Part shown: positions 54,732 through 62,616 of the stretch, piece after piece
Position numbering within the stretch: position 1 is the stretch's first letter
How the letters are laid out: each line of letters opens with the position of its first letter
Origin: Muribaculaceae bacterium
GTDB lineage: Bacteria; Bacteroidota; Bacteroidia; Bacteroidales; Muribaculaceae
Direction of reading: 5' to 3'
DNA length: 64,000 nucleotides
NCBI GenBank assembly: GCA_029055345.1
Contig: JAIDDJ010000027.1
Location: 58,730 to 122,729 of the forward strand
The notes under the pieces: generated by a model
Databases searched by the model: none
What the model saw: only the letters and a program-made list of their open reading frames with translations
Told to the model about the DNA's origin: nothing
Position numbers and translations under genes: made by a program

Positions 54732-56159
54732 TCATAGTTTATGTATGCGGTCCATCCATTTTCCGGATTTCAGGCGTATAAGGAATATAGCTCCTCTGAA
54801 ACAAAGTTCGATACACATCGCCAGCCATACTCCTTTAAGACCCATGGTCGGCGCAAGGAGCGCCGCAAGTGTGATCCGGACTCCCCACATGCTCCCGAGA
54901 TTCATTATGCAGGGCCATAGAGTGTCGCCGGCTCCAACGCAGACGCCGTAGGCCACTATTGAGGCGGCATACATCGGTTCTGCCCATGCCTCGATCCGAA
55001 GTGCCATCACTCCGAGATCAATAATCTGAGACACATCGGTCAATAATTCCATGAGCAATGGAGCGGCGACATACATCACGATCCCCATTATACTCATAAC
55101 GCTCATACCCATGAAAACGGTTGTCCACGCAAACCGTTTTGCAAGTTTTCTGTTTGCCCCCCCGAGACTCTGACCTGAAAGTGTGGTCGCGGCGTCGGCT
55201 ATGCCGAAGCCCGGCATATAGCATAATCCTTCTACTGTCACTGCAAAAGCATTGGCAGCGATGGCGAACGCCCCTAATGGGGCAACTATCACTGTCAGGG
55301 TGATCTGAGCGGCTGAGTTTATAAATCGCTCGACACCCATCGGAAAACCTATTCTTATTGCCCTCTTTATGACTCTCCAGGTTGGCATTGCCGAGGCTCT
55401 GCAGCCTGAAAGACGAATTTCAGAGTTTGCGTACCAAAGATAAAACAAAAGAAAAATGGTGACTACTAACTCTGCCAACGCAGTGCCGAGGGCAGCCCCT
55501 TGCACTCCGAGACCGAAACCGGGGATATATATGGAACTACCAATAATATCTACATTCCTGCTCGGAAATATAAGGAAAAAGTTAAAGACCACGTCTAATA
55601 TACACATCAGAACCCCCATTATACCGGGAATGGCCATGTTCCCGCTGCAGCGCAACAACCCGTTGGTAAGAAAATTCATCTGAAGCAGAGGAATTGATAG
55701 CGCGAAAATCATAAAATAAGCAGAAGCCCCGGTATTGATTGATGCCGTTCCACCGAGCCATAGAGGCAATGGATTGGCAATCATCACCCCTACGAATCCC
55801 ACTCCTATGCTTAAAATCAATAGTGCAATAATGGATTGACGGGCTATTGCCTTTGCCTGGTCAAGCTTCCGGGCGCCTATCAGATGAGCAACTTGCACTG
55901 AAAAACCCATGGATGCAGCGCTGCATACCCCCATGAAAAGCCATGTCGTAGTGGCTATCAGTCCGATTGAGGCCGCCGGATCTGCTCCAAGATGCCCCAC
56001 CATAGCCGCGTCTATGAATTCCATGGCGGTAGCAGCAAACTGAGCCATTATTGCCGGAATACTCAGACGGACTGCTACTGAAAGGATACTGCTTAGTCTT
56101 ACTCTTCCTTTTTGACGGATTAGCGCTGTCAGTCTTGATTCTTTTTCAGACTTCTCCAT
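54732..56159 (-). CDS. MATE family efflux transporter
   Basis: The 475-residue protein has 12 membrane segments in two related halves. Its MATE features include SIPAIMAQFAATAMEFIDAAMVG at the start of helix 1 and GLGVQGAALGTALAE in the middle. It exports drugs or metabolites in exchange for Na+ or H+. Its first 31 bases overlap the end of the pseudouridine synthase gene. Substrate is unknown. Confidence 0.92.
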   Translation of the reverse strand: MEKSEKESRLTALIRQKGRVRLSSILSVAVRLSIPAIMAQFAATAMEFIDAAMVGHLGADPAASIGLIATTTWLFMGVCSAASMGFSVQVAHLIGARKLDQAKAIARQSIIALLILSIGVGFVGVMIANPLPLWLGGTASINTGASAYFMIFALSIPLLQMNFLTNGLLRCSGNMAIPGIMGVLMCILDVVFNFFLIFPSRNVDIIGSSIYIPGFGLGVQGAALGTALAELVVTIFLLFYLWYANSEIRLSGCRASAMPTWRVIKRAIRIGFPMGVERFINSAAQITLTVIVAPLGAFAIAANAFAVTVEGLCYMPGFGIADAATTLSGQSLGGANRKLAKRFAWTTVFMGMSVMSIMGIVMYVAAPLLMELLTDVSQIIDLGVMALRIEAWAEPMYAASIVAYGVCVGAGDTLWPCIMNLGSMWGVRITLAALLAPTMGLKGVWLAMCIELCFRGAIFLIRLKSGKWMDRIHKL

Positions 56160-57199
56160 TTTTCTATCAAGGCGGTAAAATCTTGTGGAAGCTCCGATTC
56201 AAAAAACATTTCTTTGCCTGTCTCAGGATGGACGAATCCAAGAGTGCGGGCGTGAAGCGCCTGACGTGGACAAACTTCGAAGCAATTTTCCACAAAGCGG
56301 CGATAGGATGACGAGGGATTTCCCTTTAATATTTTATCGCCTCCATATCTTTCATCGTTGAAAAGGGGATGGCCCTTATGTAGCATATGGACTCGTATCT
56401 GATGTGTCCGACCGGTTTCGAGCACACATTTCACCAGTGTGACATAGCCGAACCTCTCAAGCACTTCATAATGAGTCACTGCATGCTTGCCGATGTTTGG
56501 GTCCTTCATCACTGCCATTTGCAGCTTATTTCGGGGATTTCTCGCAATATTACCCGTGATTGTGCCTGAAGCTTCTTTGAAATCGCCCCATACCAGCGCG
56601 AAATACTCCCTGCGAGTGGTCTTATCGAAAAATTGCTTTCCCAACATGGTTTTAGCCTCCGGGGTCTTCGCAACCACAAGAAGCCCCGATGTGTCTTTAT
56701 CTATCCGATGGACAAGACCAAGTCGCGGATCGCTTACGTCATAATCCGGATTATCCTTGAAATGATAAGCCAACGCATTTACCAGTGTGCCTGAATAATT
56801 CCCATGCCCCGGATGGACAACCAATCCCGGGGGCTTGTTGACCACAAGGAGAAATTTATCTTCATAGACGATGTCAAGAGGAATATTCTGAGGAATTATT
56901 TCAAAGTCATAGCGCGGACGGTCCATGACTATACTGATCACATCGCCCGGTTTTACCTTATAACTTGATTTTACAGGTTTACCGTTGACTATAATGCATC
57001 CGGCATCAGCAGCCTGCTGGATGCGGTTGCGTGATGTCTTCTCCATCCGCTCCACCAGAAACTTGTCGATTCTCAGCAGTTGCTGGCCCTTCTCGGCAAC
57101 GAACCGGAAGTGCTCATACAGCTCCCTGCCGTCATCAAGGACGTAGGTAGGATCAACTGTTTCAGGAGAATCTTCCTCAATCAAATTCCGGTCGTCCAT
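56129..57199 (-). CDS. RluD-like 23S rRNA pseudouridine synthase
   Basis: The 356-residue protein has an N-terminal S4 RNA-binding domain (LRIDKFLVERMEKTSRNRIQQA). The RluA-family catalytic domain has the active-site aspartate in HRIDKDTSGLLV and the motif GRTHQIRVHM. It most resembles RluD, which modifies helix 69 of 23S rRNA. The start overlaps the PASTA gene stop by one base (TGATG). The PASTA-rluD pairing is common in Bacteroidales. Confidence 0.92.
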   Translation of the reverse strand: MDDRNLIEEDSPETVDPTYVLDDGRELYEHFRFVAEKGQQLLRIDKFLVERMEKTSRNRIQQAADAGCIIVNGKPVKSSYKVKPGDVISIVMDRPRYDFEIIPQNIPLDIVYEDKFLLVVNKPPGLVVHPGHGNYSGTLVNALAYHFKDNPDYDVSDPRLGLVHRIDKDTSGLLVVAKTPEAKTMLGKQFFDKTTRREYFALVWGDFKEASGTITGNIARNPRNKLQMAVMKDPNIGKHAVTHYEVLERFGYVTLVKCVLETGRTHQIRVHMLHKGHPLFNDERYGGDKILKGNPSSSYRRFVENCFEVCPRQALHARTLGFVHPETGKEMFFESELPQDFTALIEKWRSLKKNQD

Positions 57200-58026
57200 C
57201 AGAAATATTGTGATCCCTCGGTTTCGGATTCCGAGCCTGAACTTGAACCTTCATTCTTCGGCTTGTGCTCAATCGGCTCTGTCTGTGATGTCTCTGAAGC
57301 AGCTTGACCCTCGCTGCCTAAATCGTAACTCCCTTCTTCGGCATCATAGTAATCGTCTCCCTCCGTGCCTTGGTTCTCACGATAGGCATCGAGGTATTCC
57401 AGATTAGTCAAGGAGTCCTGAATGTCCATCAACCTGCCATCGGATACTTCAATCACTATGGAACTCTTTACAGATATTTTCTGCATTTTGCGCACAGGCT
57501 TGCCATTTGCGAGTATCTTTACAACGCGGTCGGTGGTGCCGAGAACTTTCACTACCTTTACATTCTTGAATCCGAGTTCCTCAAATTTTGCCAGTGCCGA
57601 ACGCTGAGACATCCCTTTCAACGCAAATTCATTGGGATGGTTGTCATCATCAAGTATGACTTCCTTCGGATGAACGGCATTGATATAGAGGAAAATCTTT
57701 CTTCCCGGCTTTACTCTGGAATGAGGTTTGGGGAACTGCTCGATAACGAAACCCGGACGCATATCCTCCCGATATAGCGAATCACGGATATCAACATTAA
57801 GCCCGGCCTCATGGAGGCGGGAGATTGCCTGGGTATAACTGAGATTCTCGACGCTCGGCACCTCAAGACTCCTGCCATGTTTCGTAAAGAGTGCCGTGGC
57901 AAGATACGCTGCATAAATGCCAAGCGCCGCTATGATGAATATTATCACTAAATTGGCCATTACCGGGTGACGGTCGATAAACTTGCTCCCCCAGCTGTAT
58001 GAATGGTCGTTTTCGGTATTTTTCAC
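57199..58026 (-). CDS. Membrane protein with two or three PASTA domains
   Basis: The protein has one N-terminal membrane helix (ANLVIIFIIAALGIYAAYLAT) and tandem PASTA domains (VPSVENLSYTQAISRLHEAG; FALKGMSQRSALAKFEELGF). The C-terminal tail of about 60 residues is acidic and disordered. There is no kinase domain. PASTA domains can bind peptidoglycan or lipid II, so a periplasmic wall-sensing or scaffold role is inferred. The start is uncertain: GTG 58026 gives MKNTENDHSYSW and lies after a TAACTTTG box, while the track uses TTG 58059. Confidence 0.85.
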   Translation of the reverse strand: MKNTENDHSYSWGSKFIDRHPVMANLVIIFIIAALGIYAAYLATALFTKHGRSLEVPSVENLSYTQAISRLHEAGLNVDIRDSLYREDMRPGFVIEQFPKPHSRVKPGRKIFLYINAVHPKEVILDDDNHPNEFALKGMSQRSALAKFEELGFKNVKVVKVLGTTDRVVKILANGKPVRKMQKISVKSSIVIEVSDGRLMDIQDSLTNLEYLDAYRENQGTEGDDYYDAEEGSYDLGSEGQAASETSQTEPIEHKPKNEGSSSGSESETEGSQYF

Positions 58027-58047
58027 TGGCGATGTCGTTTTGAACCC

Positions 58048-58055
58048 CAAAGTTA
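58048..58055 (-). promoter_or_regulatory. -7 box for the PASTA-rluD operon
   Basis: TAACTTTG on the minus strand, 22 bases before the chosen GTG. No -33 TTTG at the proper spacing. Confidence 0.35.
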
Positions 58056-58098
58056 ACAAAAATTGGCGACATATAGGCGATTTTCCGATAATTTTTGC

Positions 58099-58106
58099 TA
58101 ACTTTG
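58099..58106 (+). promoter_or_regulatory. -7 box for bamD-rpoZ
   Basis: TAACTTTG, 28 bases before the bamD ATG, in mirror arrangement with the -7 box of the divergent PASTA gene. No clear -33. Confidence 0.4.
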
Positions 58107-58133
58107 CATCATATATCCCAAAGCGAATAATTA

Positions 58134-58934
58134 ATGCGAAAATATCTGTTGCTTATTCCCATTATTGCAGTTCTCGCTTCGTGCACTGAATACACGAAAG
58201 TGATGAAAAGCAAGGATGTGGATTATAAGTTCGAATATGCCAAGAAGGCATTTGACGAGAAGAAATATCTCCAGGCCTCGACTGTACTCACCGATATTTA
58301 TACTCCTTTGCGCGGAACGGCGAAAGGAGAAGAGGCTCTGTTCCTTCTCGGTATGTCCCATTATTACAACAAGGACTATGCGAACGCCAATGTTTATTTC
58401 AAGACTTATTACCAAAGATACCCTAAAGGTAAATTCGCCGAGCTTTCGCATTTTTATTCCGGATATGGGTTCTATCTTGATTCTCCTGACCCTCAGCTTG
58501 ACCAAACGTACACAGTAAAGGCAATCGAGGAACTCCAGAACTTCCTTGAGAAATATCCCAAAAGCGAGAAGGTCACAGAAGCCCAGAACGCGATTTTTGA
58601 AATGCAGGACAAACTGACTTTGAAGGAACTTCAGAATGCCCAACTGTATTACAACTTAGGCAATTTTCTCGGGAACAACTATCAGTCGGCGGTTATTGTC
58701 TGCCAGAATGCACTTAAGGATTATCCTTACTCGAAATATAGAGAGGATTTCGAGCTTCTGATTCTAAAGTCGAAATATCAGATGGCCCGGCATAGTGTGG
58801 CTGAGAAGATGGCTGACCGTTTCAATGATGTTGTGGATGAATACTATTCATTCATAAACACTTATCCTGAATCCAAACATGCCAAGGAAGCCGAAACAAT
58901 CTTCAAGGTGGCACAAAAACACGCCGGACGATAG
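58134..58934 (+). CDS. bamD: Outer-membrane assembly lipoprotein BamD
   Basis: BamD is the essential lipoprotein of the BAM complex that folds outer-membrane beta-barrels. The 266-residue protein has a lipoprotein signal (VLASC, Cys17) and five TPR-like helical repeats (YKFEYAKKAFDEKKYLQA; EALFLLGMSHYYNKDYANA; AIEELQNFLEKYPKS). This matches Bacteroidetes BamD. rpoZ follows after 62 bases. Confidence 0.93.
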   Translation: MRKYLLLIPIIAVLASCTEYTKVMKSKDVDYKFEYAKKAFDEKKYLQASTVLTDIYTPLRGTAKGEEALFLLGMSHYYNKDYANANVYFKTYYQRYPKGKFAELSHFYSGYGFYLDSPDPQLDQTYTVKAIEELQNFLEKYPKSEKVTEAQNAIFEMQDKLTLKELQNAQLYYNLGNFLGNNYQSAVIVCQNALKDYPYSKYREDFELLILKSKYQMARHSVAEKMADRFNDVVDEYYSFINTYPESKHAKEAETIFKVAQKHAGR

Positions 58935-58996
58935 ACGAAATGCCCTTTCGATACGTTATTATATAGTTACAGAAACACATAATCATCAAATCAAAT

Positions 58997-59332
58997 ATGG
59001 ATTATAAGAAGACGAACGCCCCCGTCACCACAGTTACCCGCGACATGATAGCAATGGCCGACCAGACGGGAAACGTTTACGAGACTGTGTGCATCATCGG
59101 CAAACGTGCTAATCAGATTTCTTCCGAACTCAAGAAGGAACTCGAGAAAAAACTCCAGGAATTCGCTTCAACCGACAATCTGGAGGAAGTATCCGAGAAC
59201 AGAGAGCAGATCGAAATCTCGAAATATTACGAAAAACTTCCGAAGCCAACTTTGATTGCTACTCAGGAATATCTTGAGCATAGACTCTATTTTTCGAATC
59301 CGCTCAAGGAAAAGGATCGTCTTGACGATTGA
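58997..59332 (+). CDS. rpoZ: RNA polymerase omega subunit (Rpb6-like)
   Basis: The 111-residue protein begins MDYKKTNAPVTTVTRDM and has NVYETVCIIGKRANQISSE, the omega/Rpb6 core that clamps the beta' C-terminus. It continues with a charged helix and the YYEKLPKPTLIATQEYLE end typical of Bacteroidetes. It helps assemble RNA polymerase. A terminator follows at 59377, so bamD-rpoZ forms a two-gene unit. Confidence 0.92.
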   Translation: MDYKKTNAPVTTVTRDMIAMADQTGNVYETVCIIGKRANQISSELKKELEKKLQEFASTDNLEEVSENREQIEISKYYEKLPKPTLIATQEYLEHRLYFSNPLKEKDRLDD

Positions 59333-59376
59333 CGTTTTATAAATCAGACCACTGAGCTACGCAACTCACAGTTCAG

Positions 59377-59407
59377 GCCGCGGCATTCGTCTGCGGCTTT
59401 TTCCTTT
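59377..59407 (+). terminator. Terminator after rpoZ
   Basis: GCCGCGG pairs with CTGCGGC (one G-T) around a 7-nt loop, followed by TTTTTCCTTTT. It ends 10 bases before the next ATG. Confidence 0.8.
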
Positions 59408-59416
59408 TATCCGTCA

Positions 59417-60433
59417 ATGCATTCCATCCATATCCTAAATATTGATTCGGACTATGCGCTCGCTTCGGGCCGCAGGTATTATACTCCTCCGGCTCATATC
59501 TCTATGTTGAAGAGGAGTTTGCAGCTTTTGCCGGCGCTATATGCCGCGCCGGGCGACATTATAGTGGTCAATGATTTGAAGGATGTTAGCGATGAAGCAC
59601 TATCGAATATGATTGAGGTTTCGGGAGCCCCTGCCCCTGATAACATCTCTTTGAACAGTCTCGTAAACCGGAATATCTCTTTTATCGGACTCGATGATCT
59701 GGGAAATAATGACCGATTCTGGAAATCTCATATTCCTGACCCATGGGGCTGGAATTTGAGCATTCGGCAGTTTTTCCTTGATGTTTCAGGGGGCAATGCC
59801 ATTATCCCCTCGGAAGAAAGGATTGAGAAATTACGAGATCTGTCTCACAGGCGTACGTCCATCCGGATATTGTCATACCTTCCAATTCAATTTCGGGAGA
59901 ATATCGTATTACCGGAAGAAATTACGGATGCCGGAATTGCGGTCAAGGCTTTTCAAAGTGGCGGGCCCTTATATTTCAAGGCTCCGTGGAGCAGCTCCGG
60001 ACGTGGAGTCATGGAAACAACCGGACTTGAACAAATGCACGTTGAGCCATGGATTAGGGGTATAATTCGCCGGCAAGGTTCGGTCATGATGGAGAAAGCA
60101 TATGAGCGAGCTCTTGATTTTGCCACGGAATGGATGTGCAGCAATGGCAGCGCTTCATATCTGGGAGTATCTGTTTTTAAAACTTCGAGGCGGGGAAAGT
60201 ATCATGGAAATATGAAAGATACCCAGGAAGAACTGACCGCACTGATTGATAGCCATATTAACGTCAGCCTTAAAGAAGTTATAAATGCTCAGAAGGAGGC
60301 TCTCGAAACTATCGTATGTCCCGATTATGACGGTCCGGCGGGGATTGATATGCTCGCAACGCCCGGAGGGGATATAAACCCATGTGTGGAGATAAATCTC
60401 AGGCACACAATGGGCATGATCGGTTTGTTATAA
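59417..60433 (+). CDS. Unrecognised protein with ATP-grasp-like C-terminal half
   Basis: I do not recognise a named family for this 338-residue protein. The C-terminal half resembles an ATP-grasp domain. K188 in LYFKAPWSSSGRGV looks like the nucleotide-binding lysine with its glycine/serine loop, and VMMEKAYE resembles the adenine-contact segment. GPAGIDMLA, then CVEINLRHTMG with E325, N327 and R329, resembles the ExNxR metal/phosphate site. The N-terminal 180 residues contain Trp- and Asp-rich stretches (FWKSHIPDPWGWNL). There is no signal peptide. It follows a terminator and lies 39 bases before the DUF2520 gene, so it may lead the DUF2520-kdsC-maf run. A carboxylate-amine ligase or kinase activity is inference. 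Confidence 0.75.
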   Translation: MHSIHILNIDSDYALASGRRYYTPPAHISMLKRSLQLLPALYAAPGDIIVVNDLKDVSDEALSNMIEVSGAPAPDNISLNSLVNRNISFIGLDDLGNNDRFWKSHIPDPWGWNLSIRQFFLDVSGGNAIIPSEERIEKLRDLSHRRTSIRILSYLPIQFRENIVLPEEITDAGIAVKAFQSGGPLYFKAPWSSSGRGVMETTGLEQMHVEPWIRGIIRRQGSVMMEKAYERALDFATEWMCSNGSASYLGVSVFKTSRRGKYHGNMKDTQEELTALIDSHINVSLKEVINAQKEALETIVCPDYDGPAGIDMLATPGGDINPCVEINLRHTMGMIGLL

Positions 60434-60472
60434 GTTATTGTAAATTGTTAAATTAGCTATGGCCATAAAAAA

Positions 60473-61246
60473 ATGAAAATAGATATAATCGGAAGAGGCA
60501 ATGTCGGAACGCATCTTTCCAATGCGTTTGAGGCAAAGGCTGACATTATGATGGTAAATCCCCGTACACTTCAGGAACTCCGGAATGATTCTGACCTTTA
60601 TCTGTTATCGGTCAGTGATAATGTGATTACGGATGTAGCAAAAAGATTTAAAGGTAAAATCGGTAAGGACTCTGTTGTGGCACATACATCGGGAACCACT
60701 CCCCTTTCGGCAATTCAGAATATGTTTGGAAAAACCGGTGTGTTCTATCCTCTCCAGACATTTTCAAAGGACGTGAAACTGGACTATTCGGAAATTCCGT
60801 TTTTTATTGAAGGCAGTGAAAAGGATGTGGAAAATCTTCTTGAGAGAGCTGCCCGTATGATTAGTGATTCCGTCACAAAAACTGATTCCGCACAACGCAA
60901 GGATCTCCATATTGCATCAGTTCTGAGCTGCAATTTCTGTAACCATCTTTGGGCTATGTCAGCTGAATACCTTTCCGCTCATGGTCTTGATTTCAAAACG
61001 CTTATTCCTTTGATAAAGGAGACTGCACGAAAGGCCGCGCAAGGGAATCCATATTGTCATCAGACCGGTCCTGCCGTCAGGCATGATTCCAAAATCCTTG
61101 AGGCTCATTCGCAGAAACTTGAAGAGAATCCGGAATTGCTTGATATCTATACTTTGATGTCTATGTCGATCATGAATCATCATCCGAAGACTCCGGCAAA
61201 TAACTCTTGTGGAACGAAATCTGAAAACGCAAAAAAGAAAACATGA
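60473..61246 (+). CDS. DUF2520 Rossmann-fold protein (ProC/F420-oxidoreductase-like)
   Basis: The 257-residue protein has an N-terminal NAD(P)-binding motif IIGRGNVGTHL, the VAHTSGTTPL segment and YPLQTFSKD. The C-terminal all-helical DUF2520 domain carries SVLSCNFCNHLWAMSAEYL. It resembles pyrroline-5-carboxylate reductase and related dehydrogenases, but the substrate is unknown. The C-terminal end is basic and low complexity. Its stop overlaps the next start (ATGA). Confidence 0.87.
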   Translation: MKIDIIGRGNVGTHLSNAFEAKADIMMVNPRTLQELRNDSDLYLLSVSDNVITDVAKRFKGKIGKDSVVAHTSGTTPLSAIQNMFGKTGVFYPLQTFSKDVKLDYSEIPFFIEGSEKDVENLLERAARMISDSVTKTDSAQRKDLHIASVLSCNFCNHLWAMSAEYLSAHGLDFKTLIPLIKETARKAAQGNPYCHQTGPAVRHDSKILEAHSQKLEENPELLDIYTLMSMSIMNHHPKTPANNSCGTKSENAKKKT

Positions 61247-61770
61247 GTGCCATTGATTATGATTTGACGAAAATAAAAGGGTTTGCTTTTGATGTTGACG
61301 GGGTTCTCTCTCCTGCGACCGTGCAAATTAATACGGAAGGGGTTCCTGTTCGAATGGCTAATGTCAAGGATGGTTTTGCCATCCGTCAGGCTGTAATTCT
61401 TGGTTATCCTATTGCAATTATTACCGGTGGAAACTCAGAAGACATAAAAAAACGTTATAATTTATTGGGTGTGACCGACGTATTCCTTAATTCTCAGAAT
61501 AAAAAGGCTGATTTGGAACAATGGATGAAAAAATACGGCTTGGGCTCTGAAGAGGTTCTTTATATGGGCGATGATATCCCTGATCTGCAATGTATGCGGA
61601 CGGTCGGTCTATCATGCACTCCTTTTGACGGTTGCCACGAAGCAAAAATGACTGCAGTTTATGTTTCAAAATATACCGGAGGATACGGTAGCGCCAGAGA
61701 TGTGATAGAGCAAGTTCTCCGCGCCAAAAGGCAATGGAAGCTTGATAGCTGTGCATCCTATACTTATTAG
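61243..61770 (+). CDS. KdsC-like HAD phosphatase (Kdo-8-phosphate phosphatase family)
   Basis: The 175-residue HAD-IIIA protein has the nucleophile motif AFDVDGVLSP (DxD), motif II IITGGNSEDI and motif IV MGDDIPDLQCM. KdsC removes phosphate from Kdo-8-phosphate in LPS core synthesis, working as a tetramer without a cap domain. The last ten residues (KLDSCASYTY) overlap a short DNA repeat and may be a recent tail. It is coupled to the DUF2520 gene. A role on another phospho-sugar cannot be excluded. Confidence 0.87.
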   Translation: MSAIDYDLTKIKGFAFDVDGVLSPATVQINTEGVPVRMANVKDGFAIRQAVILGYPIAIITGGNSEDIKKRYNLLGVTDVFLNSQNKKADLEQWMKKYGLGSEEVLYMGDDIPDLQCMRTVGLSCTPFDGCHEAKMTAVYVSKYTGGYGSARDVIEQVLRAKRQWKLDSCASYTY

Positions 61771-61819
61771 CTGCGCAGCTGACTCTTGATAGCTGTGCTT
61801 TATTACTTGATAGCAGCGT
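61741..61819 (+). repeat. Three short direct repeats spanning the kdsC stop
   Basis: CTTGATAGCTGTGC occurs at 61741 and 61785 exactly, and as CTTGATAGCAGCGT at 61806. A perfect palindrome AGCTGCGCAGCT lies at 61769-61780, overlapping the stop codon. Confidence 0.75.
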
Positions 61820-61856
61820 AAGTAAATTGAATATTCAACATTAACCAACCGAATAT

Positions 61857-62438
61857 ATGCTTGAGAATTTATCTAAATATAAAGTCAAATTGGCGAGTAA
61901 GTCTCCGCGGCGTCGTGAACTGCTTGAGGAGCTTCGTGTCCCGTTCAGCATTATAACTACCGGTGGAATTGATGAATCCTACCCGGACACTCTACCGCCG
62001 AAGGAAATTCCCGCCTATCTTGCCAATAAGAAGGGTGATGCCTATATGCGTCGTTTCGATGGCAATGAACTTGTGATCACCGCCGACACACTTGTGATTC
62101 TTGGTGATAAGGTATTGGGGAAACCGGAAGGCCGTGATGATGCGATTAAAATGCTCAAGGAGCTTTCAGGCCGCACTCATCTTGTGGTGACGGGGGTAAG
62201 CATTTCCACAAAGGATAAGCGGACCACTTTTTCGGTTATAACAGAAGTGACATTCTCCCATATTAGCGATGCCGATATAGAGTATTATGTCGACAACTTC
62301 CTACCTTTTGACAAGGCAGGAGCATATGGTATTCAGGAATGGATAGGTTGCATAGCTGTAGAAAGCATCCGCGGCAGCTATTATAATGTGATGGGCCTCC
62401 CGGTCCATCGCCTATATCACGAACTCAAGAATTTTTAG
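61857..62438 (+). CDS. maf: Maf family nucleoside triphosphate pyrophosphatase
   Basis: The 193-residue protein begins with the Maf motif LASKSPRRRELLEEL. It also has ITADTLVILGDKVLGKP and DKAGAYGIQEWIG. Maf proteins hydrolyse dTTP, UTP or modified nucleotides to monophosphates and can inhibit septum formation. It lies 86 bases after kdsC, across the repeats, and is followed within a few bases by a palindromic element. Confidence 0.93.
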   Translation: MLENLSKYKVKLASKSPRRRELLEELRVPFSIITTGGIDESYPDTLPPKEIPAYLANKKGDAYMRRFDGNELVITADTLVILGDKVLGKPEGRDDAIKMLKELSGRTHLVVTGVSISTKDKRTTFSVITEVTFSHISDADIEYYVDNFLPFDKAGAYGIQEWIGCIAVESIRGSYYNVMGLPVHRLYHELKNF

Positions 62439-62443
62439 TTGAT

Positions 62444-62491
62444 TAAGAGCGCGTCCCCTACGACCCTGAAATTTTAAGAGACGCGCTCTAA
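62444..62491. repeat. Dispersed intergenic palindrome, copy B
   Basis: TAAGAGCGCGTCCCC, a TACGACCCT insert, the core GAAATTTTAAG, then AGACGCGCTCTAA. Both arms and the core match copy A at 7476-7514, with a 9-base insert and one stem mismatch. It starts 6 bases after the maf stop. Confidence 0.75.
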
Positions 62492-62556
62492 TTAAGGTTT
62501 GGCCTTGGCCTGCATGCTTTAATAATACACAAGCATGTCGATTAAGACAACCGTCA

Positions 62557-62601
62557 TATAAAAATGCTCCGGGAGCGCTTGGCTTTCGGAGCATTTTTAT
62601 A
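62557..62601. terminator. Bidirectional terminator between maf and glucokinase
   Basis: TATAAAAATGCTCCG and its perfect complement form a 15-bp stem with a 15-nt loop, with T-runs on both strands, between convergent genes. Confidence 0.88.
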
Positions 62602-62616
62602 ATATTAAGAATTTGT

